Positions 10,610-22,369 of a DNA stretch of 64,000 bases are shown piece by piece; the first letter of the stretch is position 1, and each line of letters starts with the position of its first letter. Source of the DNA: Selaginella moellendorffii (taxonomy: Eukaryota > Streptophyta > Lycopodiopsida > Selaginellales > Selaginellaceae); contig NW_003314291.1 of NCBI RefSeq assembly GCF_000143415.4, forward strand, positions 1,544,249 to 1,608,248, given 5' to 3'. The notes beneath the pieces are model-generated. The model was given only the letters and a program-made list of their open reading frames with translations, ran no database searches and had not been told where the DNA came from. Made by a program: the position numbers and the translations under genes.

Positions 10610-13600
10610 TCAATTCTCCCCTTCCTCAGGAATGTCATCCAAGTCATAACCAAAACTCAGAAACACTCTTTTCACGTCATCCTCAGTTTCCCATGTAGCT
10701 TCGTCCATGGAATAACCATTCCACTGAACTAACAACTCCCTAGTTGTTTTCCGGCGTGTTTTCACCAATCTTTGAGCAAGAATATTGGCCGGACCAGCCT
10801 TCTCTGCATCAATCTCTGGAACCTGGATGATGGACTGATCCACAATATCACCAGAGTGCAAACACACTTTAAGCTTGCTCACATGGAACGTTGGATGAAT
10901 CTTTGAACTAACTGGCAAGTCCAAAGTGTATGCAAGATCCCCTACACGCTGTAAAATTGTCCAAGGTCCACAATACCGTGGAGACAACTTAGCACTGCCA
11001 CCTCCTTTTAGAGACCGTTGTGCATCCGACAGCTTAAGGAAAACCTTGTCACCAACTTTGTACTCTTGATGACGACGATGCTCATCAGCCAATCTTTTGT
11101 CTCGTTCTTGAGCTTGCCTCATGTTCAATTTTGCCAACTCAAGCTTGTCTTGCATATCCTCCAGGAAATCACAAGCATGAGGAACCCGAACCAAAACCAA
11201 ATTCAAACTCACAGGAGACCTAGGCTCATAGCCATACATCGCCATAAAAGGAGACATGCCAATAGCCGATTGATGAGCGCTATTGTGAGCAAACTGAAGC
11301 AAAGGCAAGTATTTTTCCCATACTCCCTGTCGAGTCAAGTTTCCCACAAAAGACCGTAGCATATCTTCTAATAGTTGATTCATGCGCTCTGTCTGCCCAT
11401 TAGATTGTGGATGCTCACCACTACGCATGCTCAGTTTAGTCTCTAGTTTTTCAAAGACCGTTTGCCAAAACTTGGACGTGAACTTAGGATCCCGATCACT
11501 CACAATGTCACCTGGCAAACCATAGAGACTGAATAACCGGTCTACAAACAACTGAGCAAGTTCAGAAGCTTTTATCGTTGTCTTCACAGGGAAAAAGTGA
11601 GCCATCTTCGTCAAACGATCCACAACAACCCAAATAGCATCATTTCCTCGAAAGGTTTTGGGCAAACCAGTGATAAAGTCCATCGAGATGCTATCCCACT
11701 TATTCTTGGGTACACGTAAAGGATGATAGAGGCCAGCGAGCTTCTGATGATCAACCTTGACCGCCTGGCAGGTCAAACAACCACGTACATACTTCTCAAC
11801 ATCTGACTTCATCCCAGGCCAAAAGAAATGCCTCTTCACCAACATATACGTTCTCAATACCCCCGGATGCCCAGCACTTGGCACATCATGACACTCAACC
11901 AAAATCCGTTTGATGAGTTTATCAACACGAGGAACCACAACACGTCCCTTCTTCACTAGGATTCCATCTCGTATTTCGAATGACGAAAACTTGTCACTCT
12001 TTAAATCTGTAGAGGCGTCCCTCAACAAAACCTTCGCGCGAATATCAGTGATGAAGGAGTCAAAGTCAACAAACTCCTTAAGCTCATCCAAGAGATCGCT
12101 GGATAGCTTCACAAACGAGATAGAATTTACCATCCTGGATAATGCATCAGCCACCTTATTATCACCTCCATGCTTGTACCGGATCTTAATAGACATTTCC
12201 TGCAGGAACTCTTGCCAACGAGCAAGACGGCCTCGAAGATCCTTTTGTCGACTGAAATATTGGAGTGATTGATGGTCTGAATCCACATGGAAGTCCGATC
12301 CATATAGATAATGTCGCCATTCCTTCACAGCAGCAATCACAGCATATAACTCTTTATCTCGAGTAGGCCAATTCCGCTGTGTGGCATCAAACTTATGGCT
12401 CATGTACGCAAGAGGATGCCCAACTTGAAGCAAAACGGCTCCAATAGCAATGTCACTTGCATCTGTCTCAACCACAAGAGGCTTTTCAGGATCGAAAATC
12501 TTCAACACCGGAGCAGAGATACAACACTGCTTCAAACGTAGAAATGCCACTTCACACTTCTCATCCCAACCATAAATAGTAGCATGTTTTGACATATTCT
12601 GGAGAAGATCAGTTAAAGGGGCTGCTATCCCTGAAAAGTCCTTCACAAATCGTCGAAAAACTCTAGCCATACCAAGGAAACTACGGAGATCATGCACTGT
12701 TGAAGGTATAGGCCAATCAACCACGGCCTGAATCTTTGCAGGATCAGCTCTCACTCCATGTACCGAAATCAAATGCCCGAGATATCCAATCTCCTCTAAA
12801 AAAAACTCGCACTTGGATAACTTCGAGTAGAGCTTGTTGTCCCTCAAAAGTTGTAAAACACTTCGCACATGCATCTCATGTTCCTCCATGGAAGAGCTGA
12901 ATACCAGGATATCATCAAAATAATCAATTGCAAACTTTCCCAAGTAAGGTTGTAGAACTTGATTCATCAATCTCTGAAAAGTTGCAGGAGCATTTGTCAA
13001 ACCAAATGGCATCACTAAAAACTCGTAGTGACCTGTCCTTGTCCGAAATGCAGTTTTCGGAACATCCTCGGGCTTGACACAAATCTGATGATATCCTTGC
13101 CTCAAATCAATCTTTGAAAAATATCGAGCACCACGAAGACGATCGAGCAAATCATCAATACGAGGGATCGGGAACATATTCTTCACTGTCCTATCATTCA
13201 ATCCCTTGTAATTCACACAGAGACGCCATGTACCATCTTTCTTTTTGACCATCACCACCGGAGCAGCCCAAGGAGACTTGCTGATCCGTAACCACCCTTT
13301 CCGAAGGTATTCAGCAAGCTGCCTATTAATCTCCTCATCTTCAGCGGGACTAGTATGAGTCGGTTGTCGCTGAAAAGGAGTAGCTCCAGGAACCAAGTCA
13401 ATCTCATGCTGAATTCCACGTTCTTGAGGCAAACCATCAGGTAACTCATCCGGAAATACGTCACGGAACTCCTCGTGAATGGAATCCACCTGTGCCTCAT
13501 GCCCACGAACGTACTCCAAATCAGACATGATCATATTAGAAAGAAACTGGTACACCACAAAAGAATTAGCTATCTCATGCATGCATGTCACCAACTCCAA

Positions 13601-15243
13601 AGCGTTAATCAATGGAGTATCACTATTGTCTGTCCCGACAATCTCTTTGATAGTGCCACCAACTTCGATATGCAGAACATTACGCTCCCAATCGATTCTT
13701 GGCTTNNNNNNNNNNNNNNNNNNNNNNNNNNNNNNNNNNNNNNNNNNNNNNNNNNNNNNNNNNNNNNNNNNNNNNNNNNNNNNNNNNNNNNNNNNNNNNN
13801 NNNNNTGTCATAAAACCATTCCTTCCCAAGAATAACGTCTGTGCGACCAAGATCCATAACCTGAAACGAAGGATGGTCGAGAATCCCTTGAATCGTCAAA
13901 GGAACACTCGGAGCCCATTCACCGTAAACACGAGTGCTATGTCCATCTGCCATAACCACCTCGTAGATTACTGAACTCTTTTCCACAGGCAAACCAAGTT
14001 TCTTCACCACCTTGGAGCTCAAAAAATTGTGTGTAGCACCTGGATCGAAAAGAATACTAACAGCATGTCCTTGAATGTCCCCCTTGGCCTTCACAAGTTG
14101 ATTGCGCATAGAACCATTAATCTCTACAGAGTTGATACAAACTCGAGACTTAGATTCTTGAATTTTTGCCACAGGGTGTGGAAGAGCCACCACAGCAGAT
14201 GCCTGAGCTGTATCCACGATGGATTCCACCACATTCACCTTAGCATTCTTTGATCCCTTCACAAGAGGACAATCTTTGCCATGATGTCCAGCCTTATGAC
14301 AACGAAAACAATTGCCCTCCACCTTGTCCTTCTCTCGTTGGTCTAACCGATGTCTTTTTGCCTCATTGCCATCTCCACTCTTCGAGCTACGACGAAGCAA
14401 CGGCCGTTTCTTCCCTGAAAATGAAGTATTGGTGGGTTGGTCATCACGTTGACCACCCCGGAGACCATCCTTTTGACCAAAGTTGACCGAGTTGACCGAC
14501 GGTTTGGGCGAAAAGATTTGAGCCTTAGTGATAGCATCAGTCAATGTTGCTGGAAAATCCTTCTTGACCTTCTGCTGCACATCCATCGAGCTCAATCCTT
14601 TGATAAAACATTGCACCTTTAGTAGCTCATTATAGGTGCCCGTGAGACTAAGGCAAAGATCACGGAACTTGCGGGCATACGCATCCAAAGACAAAGTCCC
14701 CTGCCGGATCTTTAACAACTGATTCACGAGATCAACCTCTTCAAACTTCTTGACAAATGAAGCACGGAAAACCTTTGTCAAATTAGTCCAAGAAGTCGAC
14801 GTTGGATTAGCTTTGATGTAGTTCTTCCACCACGAAGAAGCATGGCCCGAAAGCTTCGTCACAAAAAAATCTATCTTTACCTTATCCTCACAAGGATTGT
14901 GAGACCAACAACTTTCCCACAATTCCAACCAAGAATCAACCTCTTGACTATCACAAACATCCGGTGATGATTTCCATTCCACGATACCATAATCCTTGGC
15001 ATGCTTGACATACCAATGGTAATCACGGACATGAGATTGATTCAACCCTTGAGGGTTCATGCGAAGCAAGAAATCCTTAATGAGATTGACAGAATCCTTA
15101 ACCTCCTTTATGTCGCTCTGAACCGCAGAAATCTGGCGTCCTTGCCGCACAACGACATCATCAAGAGTCTCTTCCGCATCATCATGGCTATCCTCACTAA
15201 CGCCATACTCCTCATCAAGATCAATATCTTGCTCACCCGCCAT
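10610..15243 (-). CDS. Gypsy-B gag-pol polyprotein
   Basis: I place the start at the ATG at 15243 (MAGEQD...), just inside the primer site, because the longer frame would begin within the LTR. Domains in order: retrotransposon gag (SSWWKNYI near 14840), CCHC zinc knuckle ([14 protein letters not shown] near 14300), retropepsin with the unusual triad DPG (14038-14046), reverse transcriptase with YFDD (12911-12922), RNase H (TDASD near 12460, SDHQSL), HHCC integrase with MDF, SDRD and GQTERMN catalytic regions (about 11880-11370), and chromodomain ([12 protein letters not shown], about 10700). An apparent stop/start overlap at 13609-13612 comes from the frame carried through a 100-N placeholder. 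Related copies read straight through here, so a single polyprotein is likely. It probably encodes an active or recently active element. Confidence 0.92.
13706..13805. other. Assembly gap, exactly 100 N
   Basis: The round length suggests a gap of unknown size. It falls just after the retropepsin end (ILGKEWFYD); homology to the copy at 47130-47180 suggests that only a short stretch of coding sequence is missing. Confidence 0.9.
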
Positions 15244-15257
15244 CCCCAAAAGAACGT

Positions 15258-15273
15258 GCTGCTCCGATACCAA
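15258..15273 (-). promoter_or_regulatory. Gypsy-B primer-binding site (tRNA-iMet type)
   Basis: The minus strand reads TTGGTATCGGAGC directly after the 5' LTR, close to the TGGTATCAGAGC site complementary to the 3' end of initiator-Met tRNA. Confidence 0.85.
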
Positions 15274-15385
15274 TGAAACGAACAAGAGAGCGAACCCTAG
15301 GCCAACCTCCCAACCCTTAACGCGTTACGGCCTTAAATCCCACAGGCCATAGAATATTCTCGGAATATTCCCGTGGTTCGTGTCA
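15274..15385 (-). repeat. Gypsy-B 5' LTR (112 bp)
   Basis: Nearly identical to the LTR at 10250-10361. It carries the paired GAATATTC palindromes at 15352-15359 and 15363-15370 and is flanked outward by ATTAA. Confidence 0.93.
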
Positions 15386-15586
15386 ATTAAAACCAGAAGG
15401 ACAAAACGTGTCTGCTAGGCTTCAAGCCACATAGTAAAATTCTCATTTTTTATGGTTCCTATTGCCAATCACAAAAACAGTGAAAGTCAAGACATAGAGG
15501 AAATAACAATGTCCAATTCAGCCATAAGTGCTGGTATCTCAAACGATCCATCAAAACTTTCTTTTTGAAAAGTTTCTTCTTTGTCC

Positions 15587-16715
15587 ATGGGCTCTCTCTC
15601 GAAACTTCACGTTGTTCTCATCCCACTTCCAGCACAGGGAAGTTCTAATCATCTATCTCGCCCGCAAGATCGCGCTCCTCGGAGTCACTGTGACCACGAA
15701 ACTTTGCAGAAATCCTGGAAGAGCCGAGGACAATCCTGTGAATAATGGGCACGAGATTCGCCTCGAGTCCATCTCTATGGACTTGCGAGTTCCCAATGGC
15801 TTCCATGAGAAGAACTTCAACGCGCAGGCCGCCTTTTCCCAGGCCATCTTCCGAATGGAGGATCCACTCGCGGAGCTCTTGTCCCGGATCGATCGAGACG
15901 GCCCCAGAGTCGCGTGTGTCGTCTCGACTTTTACCATCTCAGTGCTCCACACGCTGCAAAGAAGGCTGGATTGGGCTTTTGGCCGGGAAACGCTGCTTGG
16001 GCTGCCATCGAATTCCACGTTCCAAAGCTCCTGGAGATAGCAGAGGTTCCTGTCGAAGGTAAAGCCTTGACCGATCTAGAAGTGTGTGCTAAGAAAACAT
16101 GGAAGTTCTCAATCTTGTGATTGGCAGAGGGAGTTGACAAGCTGATTTCTTACATCCCTGGAATGCAGCTAAGATCGCAAGACATTCCACTCTTCATGCA
16201 TGACAGAGAATTCCAGAAAGTCGGGGAAGAACAGTCACTGCATCGCTTCTAAGAGGATCGCACTGGACTCTTGGTTTCTGATGAACGTTGTCCACGACAT
16301 TGAGCCACGAGTTTTCGAAGCGATGAGGGAAAGATTCGGGGATCCTCCCAAGGGAGAGGCGATCTACTCGACTGGATTGAAAGAGGCTCCGGATGAATCA
16401 TATCTTCCATGGCTAGACGAGCGTGATCGAGGCTCGGTCGATGTTTCGTTTGGAAGCATCTCCTTCATGACTGCCAAGCAATTTGAGGAGATCGCGCTGG
16501 GATTGGAGGCAAGCAAGGTTCCTTTCGTCTGGGTAATACGATCAAACTCTAGTTCTACAAAGGTTTCGTGAGCAGGACTAGGATTGTTCGTGAGGTGGGC
16601 GCCGCAGCTAGAGATCTTGCAGCACGAATCAACAGGGGCTTTTCTTCACTGCAGATGGTTGGCCATCTACGAATGCCAAGCTGGTGCTGGAAGGCGAGGG
16701 CGTGGGAGATGTGGC
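15587..16715 (+). pseudogene. UDP-glycosyltransferase pseudogene
   Basis: The N-terminus HVVLIPLPAQG is the typical start of a plant family-1 glycosyltransferase. Downstream, in shifting frames, come DGPRVACVVS, FWPGNAAWAA, PWLDERDRGSV, VSFGSISFMT, FVWVIRSNS and the start of the PSPG donor-binding box (FVRWAPQLEILQHES, near 16590). Several frameshifts break the protein. The PSPG box is damaged (GAFLHCRW in place of a THCGWNS-like end), and about 25 residues are missing before NAKLVLEGEG, after which sequence switches to a PPR fragment near 16712. Intact homologues transfer sugar from UDP-sugars to small molecules in the cytosol; this copy cannot. Confidence 0.88.
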
Positions 16716-17060
16716 AGCATCGAAGAGGCGCAATATCTCCATCCAATCGCCCAATCTCTTCTCCTGGACGATCCTCCTCAATGGGGATCTCGCTCGGGCA
16801 ATTGATTTCTTCGCAGGGATGCCGCTAAAAAACGCTGTCGCGGCAACGATCATGATCGTCACCTATGGCCAAGAGGGCGACGTGGGTTCCGCTAAGATGG
16901 TTTTCGATAAGAATCTCGTTTGCTGTATGTGATGCCCACAGCAAATGCCCAGAACGGGCATTTGCATGAACCAAAGCTTCTCTTTGATATTAAATGTTGC
17001 AATATTACAATATTATGCCAAAAATGGTAACTTGATAGATGCCGAGATGCCTTACAGTCT
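16690..17060 (+). pseudogene. PPR fragment fused to the glycosyltransferase pseudogene
   Basis: Immediately after the glycosyltransferase remnant, sequence reads NLFSWTILL, GDLARAIDFFAGMP and TYGQEGDVGSAKMVFD, then in a second frame LQYYAKNGNLIDAEM. All match PPR repeat spacing. A stop (16930) and frameshifts separate the pieces. A perfect 10-bp hairpin (GCAAATGCCC and GGGCATTTGC, 16941-16965) lies between them. Confidence 0.7.
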
Positions 17061-17259
17061 TTAAATCATCTCACACTCTAGTTTTGCATGAGTGACTATT
17101 TTCGGCAGAAGCAAGCATTTCAAGAGCTTTGCCAAGTAAGTTGTCTAACTTTCATTTCATTGTCTTCACTTCTGGACTTTTACTTCATGCAAGCATATTT
17201 ACAAACTCTCAAGATGGTGCTAGAGTTAATATTGTGTTCTGGCATTTTTTGCCCAATTA

Positions 17260-17940
17260 AACAAGAATATTCTCAAAGGATCAATATAAAAGGGTTTAAA
17301 TTGCAAAAAGAGTTAATTTTTTATATTTTGGGATTGTGAGAACTTATTGCGGATTGCAATGGAAATAAAAGTAAAATAATATTTGAGATGAATATATTAT
17401 CTCAAGGTTGGGGAGGATAAACCAGCATATATTTAATACCCTTTATGATGTATGTTACTCTAGGAGAATCAATGATTACAAAATCACAATTAAAAAAAAT
17501 AATAGTTGTCAAACATCAAATACATCACTTGATCTGGTAAAAACACTTGACTCCTTATAGTTCACAGTCACAAATATTTTGCAAATGTAAATAATCAACT
17601 AGAAGAAGGGTATAGATTTGGCTTATAAATATAGAAAGTTTTTAGAGAGGAGAACATTTGGTGCTATGAAAAGCTCTTTTGAGACTATATTTCTTGGGGA
17701 AGATTGGCTTCATAAGCATGTGGCAATGATTGATTTTAGGAATCACATTGTTACTTGTAAAATGTAGTGAATCAGATTGGTGGCACAGATTTCAATATCC
17801 ACATAGGATATGAAGTGAGTAAAGATAAATTCATGAAAGATATGAATAGCACTTCAAAAGATATTGATTTAGCTGCTGGAAAATTTGTGCCTTGAGAAAA
17901 CTTTCCAGATTTTGTGAGTTCAGGATGTCATCATTTGTGG
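17260..17940 (+). pseudogene. Retropepsin-like unit, copy C (inverted relative to A and B)
   Basis: Plus-strand sequence at about 17625-17810 matches the minus strand of 7899-8099 (RTFGAMKSS, IFL, DWLHKHVA, DFRNHIVT). Flanking blocks at 17265-17320 and 17400-17560 match the repeats around copies A and B in reverse order. The whole unit including the neighbouring PPR relic is thus an inverted copy of 7150-8530. Confidence 0.65.
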
Positions 17941-17959
17941 TTCTCGCTGCAATGAAATC

Positions 17960-19150
17960 TCCTATGCTTCATTAGGAATAATATTTATGCCTAGGATCAA
18001 TTGTTATGGCATTGAATGCAACACCAACACTCCTTTCAAGTCCAACAGAGTGGATCTTACAGGTACTCACAAAGCATCCCCAATTGAAAACATCTGGAAC
18101 AAATAGTATTATACTTATGATCTCCTCGGCATCATCCAAGAGCCTGCAAGAACACCGATCAAGCAGCAATAGTGATCTCACTTGGGGCTTAGATCGCAGT
18201 CAGAAACCATTGGAGCCAAGGCGTCTCTAGTAGGGATTACCAGCCCAAGGTGGCAGCAAGCGATCAAAAGGCCCATGAAACTCTTGAATATTCAAGACTT
18301 TAAAGAGCTAAATGGACACAGCACCATGTAGATTCTGGGTAAATGACAACGTTCCTGGTCACGATGTTTGGCTGCAAACAGCATCTAAAAAATGCCCAAG
18401 CATCGTCCAAGTGTCCTTTTTGCCTGTCGCTCCGATCATGCAGTTCGTTAAGAACTTCTACAGTGTCAAACAAGCACTTTGCTTTGCGTACATGCCCTCG
18501 TTCGGCATATGCAGTGACCATAACATTTTATGCTAAGAAAACTGTCCACGAGACAAGGTGTCTTTGAGGCATTGAATCAAAGAAATTGTGTAATTGATCG
18601 GTGTCACCTCATTGGGCGTCTGGTTGGAGCATTCCATTCCACACTATCAATCACATCATGCTGTGGCATTCTGTCCAATGTTTCTTTTGCTAGATCACTG
18701 CAGCCATGCCGCACAAATGAGTTGATAAGTGTTGCCCATGACACGGAATCTCTCTGCATCATCCTTGCAAAGAACTTTCTTGCTTTGTCAAGATCTCTGC
18801 ACTGGGCATGCGCAACAATCATAGAGTTCCATAAAACTTGATTGATGATCCTGTCGAACAGCTTCTTTAATCTCAAATGCTGAAATAATCACATTCCACA
18901 ACACAAAATCTCTCTCGGCCATGTTGCCAAATTAGTTTCTAGCCTTGTTGATCATTCCAGCTTTCACGAATCCAGTGACAATAGCATACAAGGTAGCGCC
19001 ATGCAAACTACATCCCACTCTGGAATTTGATTAAAAACAAGCCATGCAACGTACATTTGCCAGTTGAAGGCATTTGCCTAAAGAATCACATTCCATGTCA
19101 CTACATTCTTCCCGGGCAGGAATAAAAAACGTGCAAAGCTGCATGTAAGC
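17960..19150 (-). pseudogene. PPR protein pseudogene, copy C
   Basis: The minus strand carries several PPR repeats in order: NVVTWNVIL (about 19090), DFVLWNVIISAFE (about 18900), VLWNSMIVAHAQCRDLDKA and DSVSWATLINSFVRHG (18650-18830), VTAYAERGHVRKAKCLFD (about 18480), and an E-domain-like end (RLLDDAEEIISI, NWGCFVSTCKIH, 18010-18140). Stops and frameshifts separate them. An intact relative would be an organellar RNA-binding PLS-class PPR protein. Confidence 0.8.
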
Positions 19151-20834
19151 TTGGAGCAGGTCTATGAAAAGGAGTTTGGGGCGGGAATGGAGTCCGCGTG
19201 CATCGCCAGACCTCCTGCATTTGCCATGCCTTGGAATCCTACACTCCTAGACTACACTACACTACATCCTACAGAATCCTACACTACACGGTGGTGTGGC
19301 AACGCCAAGATGCTCGCAAGATCCACGCTTTCGAAGGAACACATTACACGAACAACGTCTACATTGCAAATCTCCTTGTCCAAATACAATCATCCTGGTG
19401 AAAGAAGTTCTAGAAATATATAAAAGATTACTCCATAAATCTGAAATGGCTTTTGGTATTTAGATTGCCCATCCACCTTTCAATTTCTCCCTCCTCGCAC
19501 GCGCGATCCAGTGGTGCTCGAGTCCAGCTAGACACGTTTACTGGGTCTCTACTCGTTAGGAAAATCTTCTCTCTTCACTCGATCTGCATGGGCTTTGTCA
19601 TCCATCCATACGAGCCGCTGCGGGCGGCTCGTATATGGAATGCTTAGGTGATTTTCTTGTTATTGCTTTGCTTGCTGCGTTCACGACTACAGCTCTACTG
19701 CGAGAAACTTGGATATAACAGCTAGTTGTGTTTGAATTATAAAGACCATCCATCTTGGAGTTCTTTTCTTCTTTTCTTTCACGTTGCACCTTTCTATTGT
19801 GGGGGCAGGCTCTTTACCACCCAACGCTTGATCAAAACAGCCACGCAAAGTCCTTATGACCAGCATGGTGGCAGCTGTGGCAAATCGTCCTCAAGTCCAT
19901 GAAATGGAAATTTTCGCTTGCTCCTGCTGCTTTGGATCCACAATGTTTGTTCTTGCACTATAAGAGGAGAACACCAAGGTGCGAGCTGGGCGGCTCGTCA
20001 ATTCGTTTGGAAAGCTGGACAAAGCGAGAAAAGCTTTTCTTCTCGGCTCGCAAGAGATAAAAAACGAGGTGCAATGGCTTTCTTCTTCTGTTTGATTTCT
20101 TTTTTGTGTGTGGATTCCCCATGAAATCCACAAGGAGGAAGTCTTCTCTCCTCTAGAGCCTTCATCCCACTTAGAAATGCCGCAGTGCGGGATGATAAGA
20201 GAATGAAATCTGCAGTGCGAGCCGGGTGCAGCGGTCTTTGCTGAAAAGATCGCACCTCGTTCAAGCTCTTTACTCGCTCAACAATATTCCTCAAAGGAAG
20301 GCCAGAGGACTCCTCTTTGGAGGAATACACACTACCGTGCCTTGTGGAAGTATGGTGATGAGTGGCGTATTGTTAACAACATGCTTTCCTTCTTTTTTAC
20401 TTCAGAAGGCATGCTCGCTTCCAGGATGCATGGATCGGAAGCAGATCCATCCGTGCCTCAAAAGTGAGAAAAGCCCCCGCTCCAATTCTTCTAATGAAAA
20501 CATTAGAGGAATTGGAGCGGGGCTTTTCTTCCAAATGTGAGCAAAGAAACTAGCAAAGCAAGTTCACTAGACGTGCCAGCAGCGCGAAAAAACTTTGTCC
20601 ATAGCTTGTAAACTTCTTTCCATTATTTGGTAGTTCGTGCGTGTAGCACTTGTTCTTCACTTGTTTCTGTTTTGGGTTCATTTGCACTTGTTATAATCTC
20701 CTCTCTCTTTCTCTCCCTCACCGGATCACACCACAATGCAATTGATCACTCTTGTCCCTCTAGTCATTGAGATTTGCATTGATATAGTAGAAGAAATTCG
20801 TCAAGCATAAAAAGGACGAAGTATCTAGTAAAAC
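19151..20834. other. Intergenic; no gene, two notable hairpins
   Basis: Only short frames without recognisable motifs. A palindrome at about 19606-19636 pairs ATACGAGCCGC with GCGGCTCGTAT over a 5-nt loop. A longer hairpin lies at 20468-20530. A CTACACTACACTACA run lies near 19250. Confidence 0.5.
20468..20530. repeat. Near-perfect 29-30 bp hairpin with AAAA loop
   Basis: The left arm (20468-20497) and right arm (20502-20530) are reverse complements apart from one extra C and one G/U-type mismatch. The arms contain CGCTCCAATTC and GAATTGGAGCG. No coding frame depends on it. Confidence 0.85.
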
Positions 20835-22331
20835 TTAGGCGTCGCAGCCGAGCACGTCTTTGAATTCCTTATCGTAAACTTGGCTGTCCAAGCTCTTCTT
20901 GTACTCGAACAGCAGTACGTCATCTTCGAGTAACCGTAGTCATAGTCACGCTTCACGCTCCACGGCGGCGTTGGCGACAGGAACGGCGTGAGCGAACCCC
21001 CGGCACCTCCCGCGACTACGCGAATCGTCTCATTGAATTTCCCAGAGTAAACATTGGCCTCATTGCTGATGTAAACCTCCTGCAAAGAACAGACTTTTAG
21101 TTCTTCCAAACGAATAGAAAAAACAAGAAAGAGCTCATACTCACATCATAAACCGGACAGGATCGCTCGTAGTTGTGGACGTGGCAGAAGGTGTACTTTT
21201 GCCACAAACTGCAGGCTTTCCCTGCTAAATGGCTCCGCAGTTGCGTTCTCGCTGGCTAAGTACCACATAGAGTAGCCAAGGACGCGTATCAACCATGGCT
21301 GCTTTTCCCTGTCCGCGCTAGGGAGGCATTCCTCGATCCACTTGTACTGCCCGCTTTTTTCGCGCCAGTCGTGCTCCGAGTCGGCAATGCAGAAGTGGAA
21401 AAGCCCGTAATCCGTCGAATACCTGCAAAAGAAAATGTTTCTTAGACCTACTAGAACTTTTCCTATGATTAAAAGATCGAAAGCACCGTCACTTCCGGAG
21501 TCCTGTGTTATAAAAAGAACCGAGTTAGGCCAATCCCGTTAATGATATCCACTTCAAAAGGATAATTGTAATTTTATGTATAGTATACCTGGCCGTCATA
21601 TAAGGGACACGTGAAGTCATTCCTTCAATCTGTTCCGTGAACTGATCCCATTGAGAAATATACCCTGTTGCATAGGATAAGTCTCCAATGTGGAAAATAA
21701 TGTCAATGTCGTCTCTTTCTTTTGTGATCGTGTCGGCTGTGTTCAGTGAGCCAAAATGAAATCATCGTACATCATTGATCCATCTCTTTCGCGCTGTGTG
21801 ATCCGTTAGATGAGAGAGAGAGAGAGAGAGAGAGATAGCCGCCTTTGAGTTACCTTTCCCAGATCTCCAAATATGACAACCAGTTTTCACCGATTTAAAA
21901 TATTTTATCGGACTCATCACGACCAAGTTATCTAATAACTTATGACCAACGCGATAGCTATATCTGAACAAGTATTGCAGAAGTCAAATAAATAAACATG
22001 ACACTAGAGATGGTGATTTACCTTGTGTTGGGCAATAAATCCTTCATTGATCCAGTATGAATTTGGCCGGGATCACGCCAGCCAACAGTGGACACTCGAG
22101 GTCCTGAAGAAAAGTTTTGCTATATTACGCACAAAAATTAAAATAGCCACTGACCACACGTCTCCACGAGACAATGAAAGCGTGCTGGCCGCAGAGAATA
22201 ACGGAATCTTGTGAAGTGCAATGTGATCCGCAACCTCATATGAAACGAACGGAATTGCTTCGCTGGTTCGATAACCACTACTCCACGTTGATTTGTCTCT
22301 TCCCAGTGCTGACGTAATCGGGTGAAGCGGA
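20835..22331 (-). pseudogene. Purple acid phosphatase-like pseudogene
   Basis: Minus-strand exons in order: STWSSGYRTSEAIPFV (about 22270), VGWRDPGQIHTGSMKDL (about 22070), YSYRVGHKLLDN (about 21950), DIIFHIGDLSYATGY (about 21690), YSTDYGLFHFCIADSEHDW (about 21400), CHVHNYERSCPVYD (about 21160), and the C-terminus WSVKRDYDYGYSKMT with LLFEYKKS in another frame (about 20900). This is the plant metallophosphatase (PAP27/PAP1-like) order. The GDLSYA and HVHNYE metal-site motifs survive, but several residues before HVHNYE are missing, and frameshifts lie in several exons including the last. Phosphate-ester hydrolysis would be the ancestral role; I infer it is dead. The N-terminus is not found. 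Confidence 0.85.
21812..21834. repeat. (GA)n microsatellite
   Basis: About 11 GA dinucleotides inside the phosphatase pseudogene. Confidence 0.95.
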
Positions 22332-22369
22332 AGCATTTTGGAAATGCACGCACAAACAAGCAAAGCTAG

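Larger units (their letters stand above)
10250..15385 (-). mobile_element. Gypsy-B: near-complete young chromovirus with 112-bp LTRs and TSD ATTAA
   Basis: A 5136-bp element lies between ATTAA duplications (10245-10249 and 15386-15390). The two 112-bp LTRs differ at only two positions that I can see, suggesting recent insertion. On the minus strand the order is LTR, tRNA-iMet-type primer site, gag-pol, purine tract, LTR. The gene is open apart from a 100-N assembly gap. Older, heavily mutated relatives fill 33131-48960. Confidence 0.95.

Noticed and set aside
13475-13974. Plus-strand frames over the 100-N gap
   Set aside because: Antisense of Gypsy-B and padded with N.
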